Shown: positions 9,144-17,619, numbered from the stretch's first letter. The stretch is 64,000 nt of DNA from Fodinibacter sp963747405 (GCA_963747405.1 CAVVFG010000014.1:1-64000); one strand, 5' to 3'. The notes: generated by a model from the sequence alone, not told the origin. Translations and numbers: made by a program.

Positions 9144-9728
9144 GTGCGCAAGCCAGGATCCATGCTCGTGGTGTGCACGGGGAACGTCTGCCGCTCGCCC
9201 TACCTCGAGCGACGGCTGCGGCACGAGCTGCGCGACACCGGCATCGTGGTGACCAGTGCCGGCACCAGTGCCCTGGTGGGGCGTGACATGGACCCTGGTA
9301 CGCGGGCGCAACTGCAGCAGAGGGGGATCGACGCGGACGGCTTCGCCGCACGGCAGCTGACGGCAGCACTGTTGGACGACGTCGACCTCGTCGTGGCGGC
9401 CGCCCGCGAGCACCGAGCGGTGGCGGCCCGCCTGCACCCTGCGGCCTTGGCGCGCACCGTGACATTGCGCGATCTCGCCGACCTTCTCAGCAAACTGCCA
9501 GCAGCGGAGCTGGCGGCCTGTTCCGGTGAGGCGACCTGGGTGCGCCAGGTGGCCGCCGCGGCCTTCGGGCGGCGAGGGTCGGTGCCCGCGCGCCAGGACG
9601 GGGTCGACCTCGTCGACCCGATCGGCGGCCCGCCGGCGCTGTTCGAGCAGATGGCGCACCAGGCCGACGATGCGCTGGCCCCGGTGGTGCGGGCACTGCG
9701 CGAGGCCTCGCAGTCCGACACCGGCTGA
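9144..9728 (+). CDS. Low-molecular-weight protein tyrosine phosphatase
   Basis: 194 aa phosphatase of the Wzb/PtpA type. The P-loop CTGNVCRSP near residue 12 matches the CX5R catalytic signature, and the late LVDPIGG provides the general-acid Asp. It starts at GTG 9144 with AGGAGAGG 6 nt upstream. In exopolysaccharide loci this enzyme removes phosphate from the tyrosine-rich tail of the BY-kinase, here encoded convergently at 9750-11162. The pair would control polymerisation and export of the polysaccharide. The C-terminal part is longer than the classical 150 aa form, with about 20 extra residues between the P-loop region and the DP loop. Confidence 0.9.
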   Translation: MRKPGSMLVVCTGNVCRSPYLERRLRHELRDTGIVVTSAGTSALVGRDMDPGTRAQLQQRGIDADGFAARQLTAALLDDVDLVVAAAREHRAVAARLHPAALARTVTLRDLADLLSKLPAAELAACSGEATWVRQVAAAAFGRRGSVPARQDGVDLVDPIGGPPALFEQMAHQADDALAPVVRALREASQSDTG

Positions 9729-9749
9729 GCCCGACTCGCGGCCGGGGCC

Positions 9750-11162
9750 TCAGACCTGTTCGGCGCGCTTGCGCTCCGCCCTGGTCGCCTCGTCCTTGGG
9801 GAGCTCGGGGGTGTAGCTGCTGTAGCCGTAGGCGCCGTAGCCGTAACCGCCGTAGCCGGCGGAGTTCACCGGCACCCGGTTGAGCACCAGCCCGAGCACG
9901 CGGGAGGCGACCGACTCCAGGCTCTCCAGCGCGTGCACCAGCTGGTCGCGCTGCACGACCCCGGAGCCGGCGACGAGGATGACCCCGTCGACCAGGCTGG
10001 AGAGCACCACGGCATCGGTGACGGGGAGGATGGGCGGGCTGTCGATGACGACGTAGTCGAAGCGGGACCCGAGGTTGGCCAGCAGGCTGCGCATGGCCGT
10101 CGAGCCGAGCAGCTCGGAGGGGTTCGGCGGGATCGGCCCCGCGCCGAGCACCCACATGTTGGTGCCGCCATAGGGCTGGATGACGTCGAAGACCTCGGTC
10201 CGCCCGATGAGGGTGTCGGTCAGCCCGACGGCCCCCTCGAGCCCGAGGTAGTCGAGCACCTTGGGGCGGCGCAGGTCGGCCTCGACGAGGCAGACCTTGG
10301 AGCCGCCCTGGGCCATGGTCAGGGCGAGGTTGGCCGCCATGGTGGACTTCCCCTCGCCTGCGAGGGAGGAGGTGACGACCATGGTGCGGGGGTGCTCGGC
10401 GGCGTCGACGAACTGCAGGTTGGTGCGCAGCGACCGGAATGCCTCCGCCCGTCGTGAGCGGGGGTCGACCTCGACGATCAGCGGGCGCTTGACGGCATCC
10501 GGGTCGCGCATGATCGCGCCCAGGATCGGCACGTCGGTGACGGCCTTGATGTCGTCCTGGGTCTTGACGGTCTTGTCGAGCGTCTCGCGCACCAGCGCGA
10601 GCCCGAGGCCGAGCAGGACGCCGAGCACTCCACCGAGGGCGATGTTGCGCAACGGCTTGGGGCTGACCGGGGACGTCGGCGTGGTGGGTGGTTGCACGAC
10701 CGTGACCTTGACCGGGCTCACCTTGGTGCCCGACGGCTTCTCGAGCTCGTCGACGGCGGCCGGGAACTCGGTGGCGATCGCCCGGGCGATGGCTTGCGCC
10801 TGCGCAGGGTCGGCATCGCGCACTGCGACCTCGATGATCACGGTGTCGGGAGGGGTGGTCGCCGTCACCTGGCTGGAGATGTCTCCCGAGAGGCCGACCT
10901 GCTCGGCGACGGGGGCCAGGATGCGGGGCGTGGCGAGCAGCTGGGCGTAGGACTTGACCCGCTGCTGGGTGAAGGTGCTGCCCTGGAGCAGGGCCCCGCT
11001 GTCATCGGCACCGCTGGTCGACACGAAGAACTGGGTGCTCGACTCGTAGATCTTGGTCTGGCTCAGGGTGAGCGCAGCGGCCAGCCCGACGCAGACGAGG
11101 ACCACCGACAGGATCACCCGCCAGCGCTTCCGAACCACCATCAGGTAGTCCTGCAGCTCCAC
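9750..11162 (-). CDS. Wzz-domain / BY-kinase fusion (capsular polysaccharide tyrosine kinase)
   Basis: 470 aa inner-membrane protein that sets polysaccharide chain length and autophosphorylates on tyrosine. The start is GTG 11162 (VELQDYLMVVRKRW) with GAGGAG just upstream. The longer open frame 5' of it is composed of low-complexity antisense sequence. The Wzz domain has two helices: ILSVVLVCVGLAAALTL near residue 18 and LGGVLGVLLGLGLALV near 180. The kinase domain follows: Walker A SSLAGEGKSTMAAN, Walker A' VCLVEADLRRP and Walker B YVVIDSPP. The tail GYGGYGYGAYGYSSY is the tyrosine cluster, the expected substrate of the neighbouring phosphatase. Confidence 0.92.
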   Translation of the reverse strand: MELQDYLMVVRKRWRVILSVVLVCVGLAAALTLSQTKIYESSTQFFVSTSGADDSGALLQGSTFTQQRVKSYAQLLATPRILAPVAEQVGLSGDISSQVTATTPPDTVIIEVAVRDADPAQAQAIARAIATEFPAAVDELEKPSGTKVSPVKVTVVQPPTTPTSPVSPKPLRNIALGGVLGVLLGLGLALVRETLDKTVKTQDDIKAVTDVPILGAIMRDPDAVKRPLIVEVDPRSRRAEAFRSLRTNLQFVDAAEHPRTMVVTSSLAGEGKSTMAANLALTMAQGGSKVCLVEADLRRPKVLDYLGLEGAVGLTDTLIGRTEVFDVIQPYGGTNMWVLGAGPIPPNPSELLGSTAMRSLLANLGSRFDYVVIDSPPILPVTDAVVLSSLVDGVILVAGSGVVQRDQLVHALESLESVASRVLGLVLNRVPVNSAGYGGYGYGAYGYSSYTPELPKDEATRAERKRAEQV

Positions 11163-11309
11163 AGCTCTCCTCGGGGTCGACGTGGCGGGACTGACGTGGA
11201 CGAAAACCCCCTGCGGCCCGGCCTTGCACATGGTAGCCCGGCACAGCCCAGAGGGCGCGCCCACGGCTTGTTGCTTGGTCGTGGCTCGTGTCTCATGGAT
11301 GCTGACCCC

Positions 11310-12224
11310 ATGGACCTCCGCCGCGCCTGGCCCGCCATCGGCCTGGTCGTGCTGCTGGTCATCGATGTCGTGCTGGTGACGTGGGCGCTGTGGCCCCCGC
11401 CGCCGGTGTCCATCCCGCCCACGCCGGCGCCGACCCCCAGCACCACGGCATCCGCCAGCCCGAGTCCCGCTGCGGACGCGGGGGACAGCCCCCGCCCGCT
11501 GACCCGGCTGGTCGTGGCCGCCGGCAAGAACGCGGTGTGGGCCGTCGACGTCGGCACGTGTGCCGAGCCGGGGGCCGTGCACGTCAGCGCCAACCGGGGG
11601 AAGTCGTGGGCGACCCGCCCGGCCCCGGGGTCGGTGACCCGGGTGCGACCCGACAGCGCGTCGACGGCCTTCGCCGTCGGCGGGGACCGTCGCTGCGACT
11701 ACGCGATGTGGACCACCTCCGACGGTGGGGACGGGTGGAACGGGCCGCGCTCGGCGGCGGCGACCTGGGGGCGTTCCCCGCGCGACGCCCGGGTGGTGCA
11801 GCGCCCCGGCTCCGACCCGGTTCGCCCCTGCCCCGGCCGGTCGCCGGTGCTCGACCTGGTCACCGTCGACTCCGCGAACGCCGCCGCACTGTGCGGCGAC
11901 GGCACCCTGCGGGAGACCACCGACGGCGGCGGCAGCTGGAGCACCGCCCTGACCCGCAAGGGCGGCGCGGCGCTCGCCCTGAGCTCGAGCGGAACCGGCG
12001 TCGTGGCCTGGCTCGACGCGGGCTGTGCGGGAGTGGTGGTCGGGGTGCTCACCGACGGCGAGCTCGGGAAGGGACGCTGCGTCGACGGCGTCGAGCCCGC
12101 TGCGGGTGAGGTGGCGGTGGCCGTCGCTCCCAGTGGCGTGTGGCTCGCCGCCGGGGATGCCGTGCTGCGCGCCGACGCCCCCGATGGCGACTTCACGCGC
12201 GTCTCCGACTGGCCGACCGGCTGA
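11310..12224 (+). CDS. Membrane-anchored beta-propeller-like protein of unknown function
   Basis: 304 aa from ATG 11310; an in-frame ATG at 11295 adds five residues. One N-terminal membrane helix (AIGLVVLLVIDVVLVTWAL) is followed by a Pro/Thr/Ser-rich linker (PPTPAPTPSTTASASPSP), then an extracellular domain. That domain carries short sialidase/YCF48-like repeats: VHVSANRGKSWATR, WTTSDGGDGW and LRETTDGGGSW. These Asp-box-like units suggest a beta-propeller. Paired cysteines (CAEPGA/RRCDY, RPCPG/ALCGDG) could form disulfides outside the membrane. It is divergent from the BY-kinase. No catalytic residues are recognisable and the function is unknown. Confidence 0.65.
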   Translation: MDLRRAWPAIGLVVLLVIDVVLVTWALWPPPPVSIPPTPAPTPSTTASASPSPAADAGDSPRPLTRLVVAAGKNAVWAVDVGTCAEPGAVHVSANRGKSWATRPAPGSVTRVRPDSASTAFAVGGDRRCDYAMWTTSDGGDGWNGPRSAAATWGRSPRDARVVQRPGSDPVRPCPGRSPVLDLVTVDSANAAALCGDGTLRETTDGGGSWSTALTRKGGAALALSSSGTGVVAWLDAGCAGVVVGVLTDGELGKGRCVDGVEPAAGEVAVAVAPSGVWLAAGDAVLRADAPDGDFTRVSDWPTG

Positions 12225-12226
12225 CC

Positions 12227-12330
12227 GGCCGCCGAGCCGCCGAACCTTCGGGCCGCCGCCGAGCCTTCGGGCCGCCGAGCCGCCGAACCCTCGAGCCGCC
12301 GAACCTTCCAGCCGCCGAGCCGGCGGCCGC
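12227..12330 (+). repeat. Degenerate GCCGCCGA-rich repeat
   Basis: About eight imperfect copies of a 12-16 nt unit (CCGCCGAACCTTCG type) fill the gap between the propeller-like gene and xthA. It has no coding support. Confidence 0.7.
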
Positions 12331-12384
12331 GGCGCCGCTGACCCCGCCCTGCCTCTCGCCGCCCTCGCTTGCCACGATGGGCCG

Positions 12385-13194
12385 GTGCTCCTGGTCTCCG
12401 CGAACGTCAACGGCATCCGCGCTGCTGCCCGGCGCGGTGGTGTGGCGTGGCTGGAGGCGGCCGGCCCCGACGTCGTGACCCTGCAGGAGGTGCGCGCCGA
12501 CGACGACCAGCTCGCCGAGGCGCTCGCCGGTTCGGCGTTCGAGGGGTGGCACGTGGCGCACGCCGGAGGCACCGCGAAGGGCCGCGCGGGCGTGGCCGTG
12601 CTGTCGCGCTGGCCGGTCGCCGCGGTGCGCACCGAGGTGGGGGAGGAGTTCGCGGGGTCGGGCCGCTGGGTGGAGGCCGACGTGCTGGTCGAGGGTGCGC
12701 GCGACCGCACACCGGTGACCGTCGCGTCGGCCTACGTGCACACCGGGCACGCGGGCACTCCCCGGCAGGACGAGAAGATGCGCTTCCTCGCGGCGGTGGG
12801 CGTGCGGCTCGAGGCGTGGGCCGCCGACGGCCGGTATGCCGTGCTGACCGGCGACCTCAACATCGCCCACCGCGTCGAGGACCTGAAGAACTGGAAGGGC
12901 AACCGCGGCAAGTCCGGCTTCCTGCCCGAGGAGCAGGCCCAGCTCGACGGCTGGATCGGCACCCACGGCTTCGTCGACGTGCACCGCCGCCTGCACGGGC
13001 CGGGGCCTGGCCCGTACACCTGGTGGTCGTGGCGGGGGCAGGCGTTCGACAACGACTCCGGCTGGCGGATCGACTACCAGCTGGCCTCGGCGCCGCTCGC
13101 AGCACGCGCGACGCGGGCCGAGGTCGGGCGGGCCGCCTCCTACGCGCAGCGCTGGAGCGACCACGCCCCGGTCTCGGTCAGCTACGACCTGTGA
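12385..13194 (+). CDS. xthA: Exodeoxyribonuclease III
   Basis: 269 aa Mg-dependent AP endonuclease and 3' exonuclease for base-excision repair. Motifs in order: SANVNGIR (Asn ligand), TLQEVRAD (metal-binding Glu), AYVHTGH, LTGDLNIAH (catalytic Asp/Asn), WWSWRGQAFDNDSGWRIDY (substrate pocket) and SDHAPVSV (catalytic Asp-His). It starts at GTG 12385. CACGAT sits 6 nt upstream, which fits a leaderless transcript better than any Shine-Dalgarno. It is convergent with galK across a hairpin. Confidence 0.93.
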   Translation: MLLVSANVNGIRAAARRGGVAWLEAAGPDVVTLQEVRADDDQLAEALAGSAFEGWHVAHAGGTAKGRAGVAVLSRWPVAAVRTEVGEEFAGSGRWVEADVLVEGARDRTPVTVASAYVHTGHAGTPRQDEKMRFLAAVGVRLEAWAADGRYAVLTGDLNIAHRVEDLKNWKGNRGKSGFLPEEQAQLDGWIGTHGFVDVHRRLHGPGPGPYTWWSWRGQAFDNDSGWRIDYQLASAPLAARATRAEVGRAASYAQRWSDHAPVSVSYDL

Positions 13195-13219
13195 GCCGGA
13201 GCTGGAGCGCGCCCTTCGT

Positions 13220-13270
13220 CGAAACGTGGGTGAAAGCCAGCGGCCGGGCGACGATCTTCACCCACGTTCG
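13220..13270. terminator. Hairpin between convergent xthA and galK
   Basis: AACGTGGGTGAA (13223-13234) pairs with TTCACCCACGTT (13257-13268), loop 22 nt, with partial pairing extending outward (CGAA/TTCG). It lies 25 nt after the xthA stop and 10 nt after the galK stop, so it could end transcripts from both sides. There is no U-tract. Confidence 0.55.
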
Positions 13271-13279
13271 AGGCGCGGG

Positions 13280-14635
13280 TCAGGTGTCGCGGCGGGCGGC
13301 GGCGCCGGCCGTGACGGCGAAGCTCACCGGCTCGTGCCAGCCGCGCTCGGCGAAGGCCTCGGCGATGGTGCGCGTGGCGGCCTCGACGGCATCCGCGGGT
13401 AGCAGGGCGATGCTCGAGCCGCCGAATCCGCCCCCGGTCATCCGGGCGCCCAGCGCACCGGCCGAGCGGGCGGCCTCGACCGAGACGTCGAGCTCGTCGC
13501 AGCTCACCTCGTAGTCGTCGCGCAGCGAGGCGTGCGAGGCGTCGAACAGCCGGCCGACCTCGGCCAGGTCGCCGCCGCGCAGTGCCTCGACGGTGGCGCG
13601 CACCCGGGCGATCTCGGTGACCACGTGCCGGGTGCGCCGGCGCAGCACGTCGTCGGACAGGCTGGCCAGGGCGTCGTCGAGGCCGGCCGGGTCGACGTCG
13701 CGCAGGGAGTCGACGCCGAGCTCGGCCGCCGCCCGCTCGCACGCGTCGCGCCGCTGGCCGTACTGCCCGTCGTTGAGGCTGTGCTCGGCCCGCGTGTCGG
13801 TGACCAGCAGCACGTGCCCGGATGCCGCGCCCTCACCGCCCGTCCCGGAATCGACCAATTGGTCACGGGAGGGACGCTCACCCGTCACCTCGCCCGTCCC
13901 GGAATCGACCAATTGGTCACGGGAGGGACGCTCACCCGCCCCCTCGCCCGTCCCGGAATCGACCAATTGGTCACGGGAGGGACGCTCACCCGCGCCATCA
14001 CCGGCGAGGTCGAACGGCACCTGCTCGGTGGCCCCGCTGCGGCAGTCGAGCAGCAGCGCGTGGTCGGCCCGGCACAACAGGGCCGCCGACTGGTCCATGC
14101 CGCCGGTCGGCGCCCCGGCGATGTCGTTCTCGGCGCGCACGCACGCCTCCGCCAGCCGCGCCCGGCCCGCGTCGTCGCCGAGCAACCCGAGCTCGAACAG
14201 GTCGCTGGCCGCAGCCCCCACCGAGCACTCCAGCGCCGCCGAGCTCGACAGCCCGGCCCCGACCGGCACCCGGCTGTCGACGGTGACCTCCATGCCGCGC
14301 ACCTCGTGTCCCGCCTCGCGCAGCGCCCACAGCACCCCGGCGACGTAGGCCGCCCACCCCCCGGGCGCGTCCGGCCCCACGTCCCCCAGCGACACCTCGA
14401 CCAGCTCGTCGGTCTGCACCGACCACACGCGAAGGAGGTCGTCATCGCGCGGTGAGCACGCGGCATCCGTGCGGTGCGGGAGCGCGATGGGCAGCACCAG
14501 GCCGTCGTTGTAGTCGGTGTGCTCGCCGATCAGGTTGACCCGGCCGGGCGCCGACCACACCCCCTGCGGATCGCTGCCGAACACCTCGCGGTGGGTGTCC
14601 GCGACACGACGGGGGCTCTGGTCGACGGTGGCCAT
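13280..14635 (-). CDS. galK: Galactokinase with an in-frame repeat insertion
   Basis: 451 aa GHMP kinase that phosphorylates galactose in the Leloir pathway. Motifs: GRVNLIGEHTDYNDG (galactose binding), VGAGLSSSAALECS (ATP loop), DIAGAPTGGMDQ (catalytic Asp region) and TGGGFGGSSIAL (third GHMP motif). Usual length is about 380-400 aa. The excess is an insertion at residues about 212-265, three 18-residue copies of GERPSRDQLVDSGTGE encoded by a 54-bp DNA repeat, placed between the VPFDLA strand and HVLLVTDTRAEHSLN. All catalytic motifs are present, so activity is plausible. The start is ATG 14635 with TAGACT 7 nt upstream (leaderless). Confidence 0.93.
   Translation of the reverse strand: MATVDQSPRRVADTHREVFGSDPQGVWSAPGRVNLIGEHTDYNDGLVLPIALPHRTDAACSPRDDDLLRVWSVQTDELVEVSLGDVGPDAPGGWAAYVAGVLWALREAGHEVRGMEVTVDSRVPVGAGLSSSAALECSVGAAASDLFELGLLGDDAGRARLAEACVRAENDIAGAPTGGMDQSAALLCRADHALLLDCRSGATEQVPFDLAGDGAGERPSRDQLVDSGTGEGAGERPSRDQLVDSGTGEVTGERPSRDQLVDSGTGGEGAASGHVLLVTDTRAEHSLNDGQYGQRRDACERAAAELGVDSLRDVDPAGLDDALASLSDDVLRRRTRHVVTEIARVRATVEALRGGDLAEVGRLFDASHASLRDDYEVSCDELDVSVEAARSAGALGARMTGGGFGGSSIALLPADAVEAATRTIAEAFAERGWHEPVSFAVTAGAAARRDT
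13841..14002 (-). repeat. 54-bp direct repeat, three units, inside galK
   Basis: Units start at 13841, 13895 and 13949. Each contains CGTCCCGGAATC, the palindrome GACCAATTGGTC and GGGAGGGACG, so each is an imperfect inverted repeat with an AT-rich core. Related units recur between genes at 42548-42688. The 54-bp period keeps the galK frame. Confidence 0.95.
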
Positions 14636-14676
14636 GCGGCGCAGTCTAGGTGCGACGCCCCTGACACAATGTGCGC
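14636..14676. promoter_or_regulatory. Divergent leaderless promoters of galK and trpS
   Basis: Only 41 nt separate the two start codons. On the minus strand TAGACT (14643-14648) is 7 nt from the galK ATG. On the plus strand CACAAT (14665-14670) is 6 nt from the trpS ATG. Neither gene has a Shine-Dalgarno. Confidence 0.5.
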
Positions 14677-15702
14677 ATGCCCACCCCTGTTGCGCCCGCT
14701 TCCGCACGCCCGCGCATCCTCTCCGGGATGCAGCCGACGAGCGACTCGCTCCACCTCGGCAACTTCCTCGGCGCCCTGGTCAACTGGGTGGGCCTGCAGC
14801 GCGACTTCGACGCCTACTACTTCGTCGCCGACCTGCACGCCCTCACCGTGCCGACCGACCCGGAGGTGCTGCGCCGCCGCACCCGGGTCACCGCGGCGCA
14901 GTTCATCGCCGGCGGGGTCGACCCGGATACCTCGGCGGTCTTCCTGCAGAGCCACGTCGGCCGGCATCCCGAGCTGGCCTGGGTGCTCGCCTGCCAGACG
15001 GCCGTCGGCGAGATGAACCGGATGACGCAGTACAAGGACAAGGTGGCCAAGGGGCACAACGCCAACGTCGGGCTGTTCACCTACCCGGTGCTGATGGCGG
15101 CCGACATCCTGATGTACGACGCGGCGTTCGTGCCGGTGGGGGAGGACCAGCGCCAGCACCTCGAGATCACCCGCGACCTCGCCGAGCGGCTCAACGCCCG
15201 CTTCGGCCCGGTGCTCACGGTGCCCGAGCCGTACATCCTCGAGGAGTCGGCGAAGATCATGGACCTGCAGGACCCCACCTCGAAGATGAGCGGCTCGACG
15301 TCGGCGGACAAGGGCCTGGTGCTGCTCAGCGACGACCCGAGCCGGATCGCGAAGAAGATCCGCTCGGCCGTCACCGACCCCGAGGCCGAGGTGCGCTACG
15401 ACCCGCAGGACAAGCCCGGGGTGTCGAACCTGCTCGTCATCCACTCGGTGCTGTCCGGCACGCCGGTCGCCCAGGTCGAGGCCGAGTTCGCCGGCCGCGG
15501 CTACGGCGACCTGAAGAAGGCCGTCGCCGAGGTGGTGGTGGATGCCGTCACCCCCTTCCGCGAGCGGATGGCCGAGCTGCTCGCCGACCCCGCCGAGCTC
15601 GACCGCATCCTGGCCCGCGGGGCCGAGCGCGCCTCGGTGGTGGCCGAGGCGACGATGGCGCGGGTGCGTGACGCCGTCGGCCTGCTGCGCGCGGCGGAGT
15701 AG
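14677..15702 (+). CDS. trpS: Tryptophanyl-tRNA synthetase
   Basis: 341 aa class I aminoacyl-tRNA synthetase that charges tRNA-Trp. The HIGH-type signature appears as LHLGNFLGAL after SGMQPTSDS, and the KMSKS loop as SKMSGSTSADKG near residue 205. ADLHALTVP and VGEDQRQHLEITRDL are Trp/adenylate pocket blocks. Length is normal. It is divergent from galK and is followed 11 nt later by the 2'-5' RNA ligase-like gene. Confidence 0.96.
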   Translation: MPTPVAPASARPRILSGMQPTSDSLHLGNFLGALVNWVGLQRDFDAYYFVADLHALTVPTDPEVLRRRTRVTAAQFIAGGVDPDTSAVFLQSHVGRHPELAWVLACQTAVGEMNRMTQYKDKVAKGHNANVGLFTYPVLMAADILMYDAAFVPVGEDQRQHLEITRDLAERLNARFGPVLTVPEPYILEESAKIMDLQDPTSKMSGSTSADKGLVLLSDDPSRIAKKIRSAVTDPEAEVRYDPQDKPGVSNLLVIHSVLSGTPVAQVEAEFAGRGYGDLKKAVAEVVVDAVTPFRERMAELLADPAELDRILARGAERASVVAEATMARVRDAVGLLRAAE

Positions 15703-15713
15703 GGTCCCTGCCC

Positions 15714-16226
15714 ATGCCGCATCACGGCGTTGCCGTCACCATCCCGCAGCCCTGGTCGACCACCCTCCAGCGGGCCCGGGAGGACTTCGGCGACCCCGTG
15801 GCGGCGGCCATCCCGCCGCACGTCACCCTGCTGCCGCCCACCGCGATCCGGGCCGACGCCATGGACGCGTTCCTCGAGCACCTGCTCGCCGTCACGGCGG
15901 TGGCTGAGCCTTTCGACATGGTGCTCTCGGGCACCGGCACCTTCCGCCCCGTCTCGCCGGTGGTGTTCGTGCAGGTCTCGCGCGGCATCACGAGCTGCGA
16001 GGCGCTGGAGCGCGCGGTGCGCTCGGGGCCGGTGGACCGCCGGTTGGAGTTCCCGTACCACCCGCACGTCACGGTGGCGCACCACCTCGACGAGCCGGCG
16101 CTCGACCTCGCGTTCGAGTCGCTGGCCGACTTCCGCTGCACCTTCCACGTCGCGTCGGTCGAGCTCTACCACCACGACCACGACGGGGTCTGGCGGGTCG
16201 TCGACAGCTTCGCCCTGGGCGGGTGA
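15714..16226 (+). CDS. 2'-5' RNA ligase superfamily (2H phosphoesterase) protein
   Basis: 170 aa. Two HxT motifs define the 2H phosphoesterase fold: PPHVTLL near residue 36 and HPHVTVAH near residue 117. Proteins of this fold open cyclic phosphodiesters in RNA or nucleotides; the substrate here is unknown. It is tightly placed between trpS (11 nt) and manC, whose start overlaps its stop by 4 nt, so translation of manC is probably coupled. Confidence 0.8.
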   Translation: MPHHGVAVTIPQPWSTTLQRAREDFGDPVAAAIPPHVTLLPPTAIRADAMDAFLEHLLAVTAVAEPFDMVLSGTGTFRPVSPVVFVQVSRGITSCEALERAVRSGPVDRRLEFPYHPHVTVAHHLDEPALDLAFESLADFRCTFHVASVELYHHDHDGVWRVVDSFALGG

Positions 16227-17443
16227 GCGTGAGCAGCATCCCCGGCTTCTGGGCGGTCGTCCCCGCCGGTGGCGCGGGTACCCGGCTCTGGCCGCTGAGC
16301 CGGGCCCGGCATCCCAAGTTCCTCCTCGACCTCACCGGCAGCGGCCGCTCGCTGCTGCAGGCCACCGTCGACCGGCTCTCGCCGCTCACGGCCGAGCGCG
16401 TCGTGGTCGTCACCGGTGCCGCTCATGCTGAGGCGGTGCGGGGGCAGCTGCCGGGGCTGCGTGCCGAGCAGGTGCTCGCCGAGCCGTCGCCGCGCGACTC
16501 GATGGCCGCCATCGGGCTGGCCGCCGCTGTGGTCGAGCGCCAGGACCCGGATGCCGTGATCGGCTCGTTCGCGGCCGACCACGTGATCCCCGACCAGGCG
16601 GCGTTCGAGGCGGTCATCCGCGAGGCGGCCGCGGTGGCGCGCGAGGGGCACCTGGTCACGATCGGGGTCGACCCGACGTGGCCCGCCACGGGTTTCGGGT
16701 ACATCCGGACGGGTGCGCCGTTGCCGGGTGCCGCGACGGCGCTGCGGGCCGTCGAGTTCGTCGAGAAGCCGGATGCCGTGCGCGCCGCTTCGTACGTCGA
16801 GTCCGGTGAGTTCCGTTGGAACGCAGGGATGTTCGTGGCTCGTGCGGCGACGCTGCTCGACCTGCTGGCTCAGTGGCACCCTGCCCTGGCGCAGGGGCTG
16901 CGGTCCATCGCCGCGGATCCTTCGTTGCTCGAGTCGTCGTGGGCCGGGCTGACCAAGATCGCCATCGACCACGCCGTGGCCGAGCCCGCGGCGGATGCCG
17001 GTCGCGTCGTCGTCGTGCCCGCCCCCTTCGCGTGGGACGACGTCGGCGACTTCGCGAGCCTGGCGACGCTGCTCCCGGCATCCGGTGGGGGTGGTGGTGA
17101 CAGCGCTGGTGAAGGGGACGGCATCCGCGCTGGTGGGGGCGACGGCATCCGCGCTGGTGGGGGTGGTGGTGACAGCGCTGGTGAAGGCGACGGCATCCGC
17201 GCTGGTGGGGGCGACGGCATCCGCGAACTGCGCGTGCTGGGCGACCCGGGCGACGTGACGGTGATCGACGGTGGTGGCGTCGTCGTGCCCGGCGCGGGCC
17301 GGCGGGTGGCCATCGTCGGGCTGGACGACGTCGTGGTGGTCGACACCCCCGACGCCCTGCTGGTGACCACCCGGGCGCGGGCCCAGGACGTCAAGCTCGT
17401 CGTCGACGCCCTCAAGGCGCAGGGGCGCACCGACCTCACCTGA
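16223..17443 (+). CDS. manC: Mannose-1-phosphate guanylyltransferase with an in-frame repeat insertion
   Basis: 406 aa nucleotidyltransferase that makes GDP-mannose from mannose-1-phosphate and GTP. Signature AVVPAGGAGTRLWPLSR at residues 11-27, then the lysine in HPKFLLDL, VGSFAADH-like FAADHVIP, VEKPD and FRWNAGMFV. The start is GTG 16223, overlapping the upstream stop. At residues about 288-335, two 24-residue copies rich in Gly, Asp and Ala (GGGGGDSAGEGDGIRAGGGD type) interrupt the domain just after DDVGDFASLATLLPAS. The following beta-helix part (VTVIDGGGVVVPGAGRR) resumes normally. The insertion is probably a surface loop. Confidence 0.88.
   Translation: MSVSSIPGFWAVVPAGGAGTRLWPLSRARHPKFLLDLTGSGRSLLQATVDRLSPLTAERVVVVTGAAHAEAVRGQLPGLRAEQVLAEPSPRDSMAAIGLAAAVVERQDPDAVIGSFAADHVIPDQAAFEAVIREAAAVAREGHLVTIGVDPTWPATGFGYIRTGAPLPGAATALRAVEFVEKPDAVRAASYVESGEFRWNAGMFVARAATLLDLLAQWHPALAQGLRSIAADPSLLESSWAGLTKIAIDHAVAEPAADAGRVVVVPAPFAWDDVGDFASLATLLPASGGGGGDSAGEGDGIRAGGGDGIRAGGGGGDSAGEGDGIRAGGGDGIRELRVLGDPGDVTVIDGGGVVVPGAGRRVAIVGLDDVVVVDTPDALLVTTRARAQDVKLVVDALKAQGRTDLT
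17084..17226 (+). repeat. 72-bp tandem repeat, two units, inside manC
   Basis: Units begin at 17084 and 17156. Each contains GGTGGTGGTGACAGCGCTGG and two GACGGCATCCGCGCTGGTGG-like segments, so the unit is itself made of smaller repeats. 72 bp is 24 codons and keeps the frame. Confidence 0.95.
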
Positions 17444-17603
17444 GCCCGGTGCTGCCGGATCTCCCCGACTTCTTGCGAAGTTCCCATCTGGAGTGGGCCT
17501 TACGGGGCCGCCCACGGGTGGGAAAGCGCACCATGTCGAGGGCTCGGCGAGTCTGCTCGGCCCGCCGATCGGCCTGCCCCGACTTTGCCGGATCGCTTGT
17601 GCT

Positions 17604-17619
17604 TCGAACACATGTTCGG
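17604..17619 (+). promoter_or_regulatory. LexA-type SOS box before the DUF222/HNH gene
   Basis: TCGAACACATGTTCGG matches the actinobacterial LexA consensus TCGAAC-N4-GTTCGA at 15 of 16 relevant positions allowing N4. A -10-like TATCAT (17621-17626) follows directly and lies 5 nt before ATG 17632, so bound LexA would block the promoter. Mycobacterial 13E12-repeat genes of the same family are known to be LexA-controlled. Confidence 0.75.

Noticed and set aside
9750..12710. 986-codon reading of the BY-kinase
   Set aside because: Upstream residues are antisense to two other genes; GTG 11162 with GAGGAG begins the conserved Wzz domain.
13841..14002. Possible CRISPR array in the galK repeats
   Set aside because: Units are directly abutting and the whole 54 bp is repeated; there are no unique spacers and it is translated in frame.
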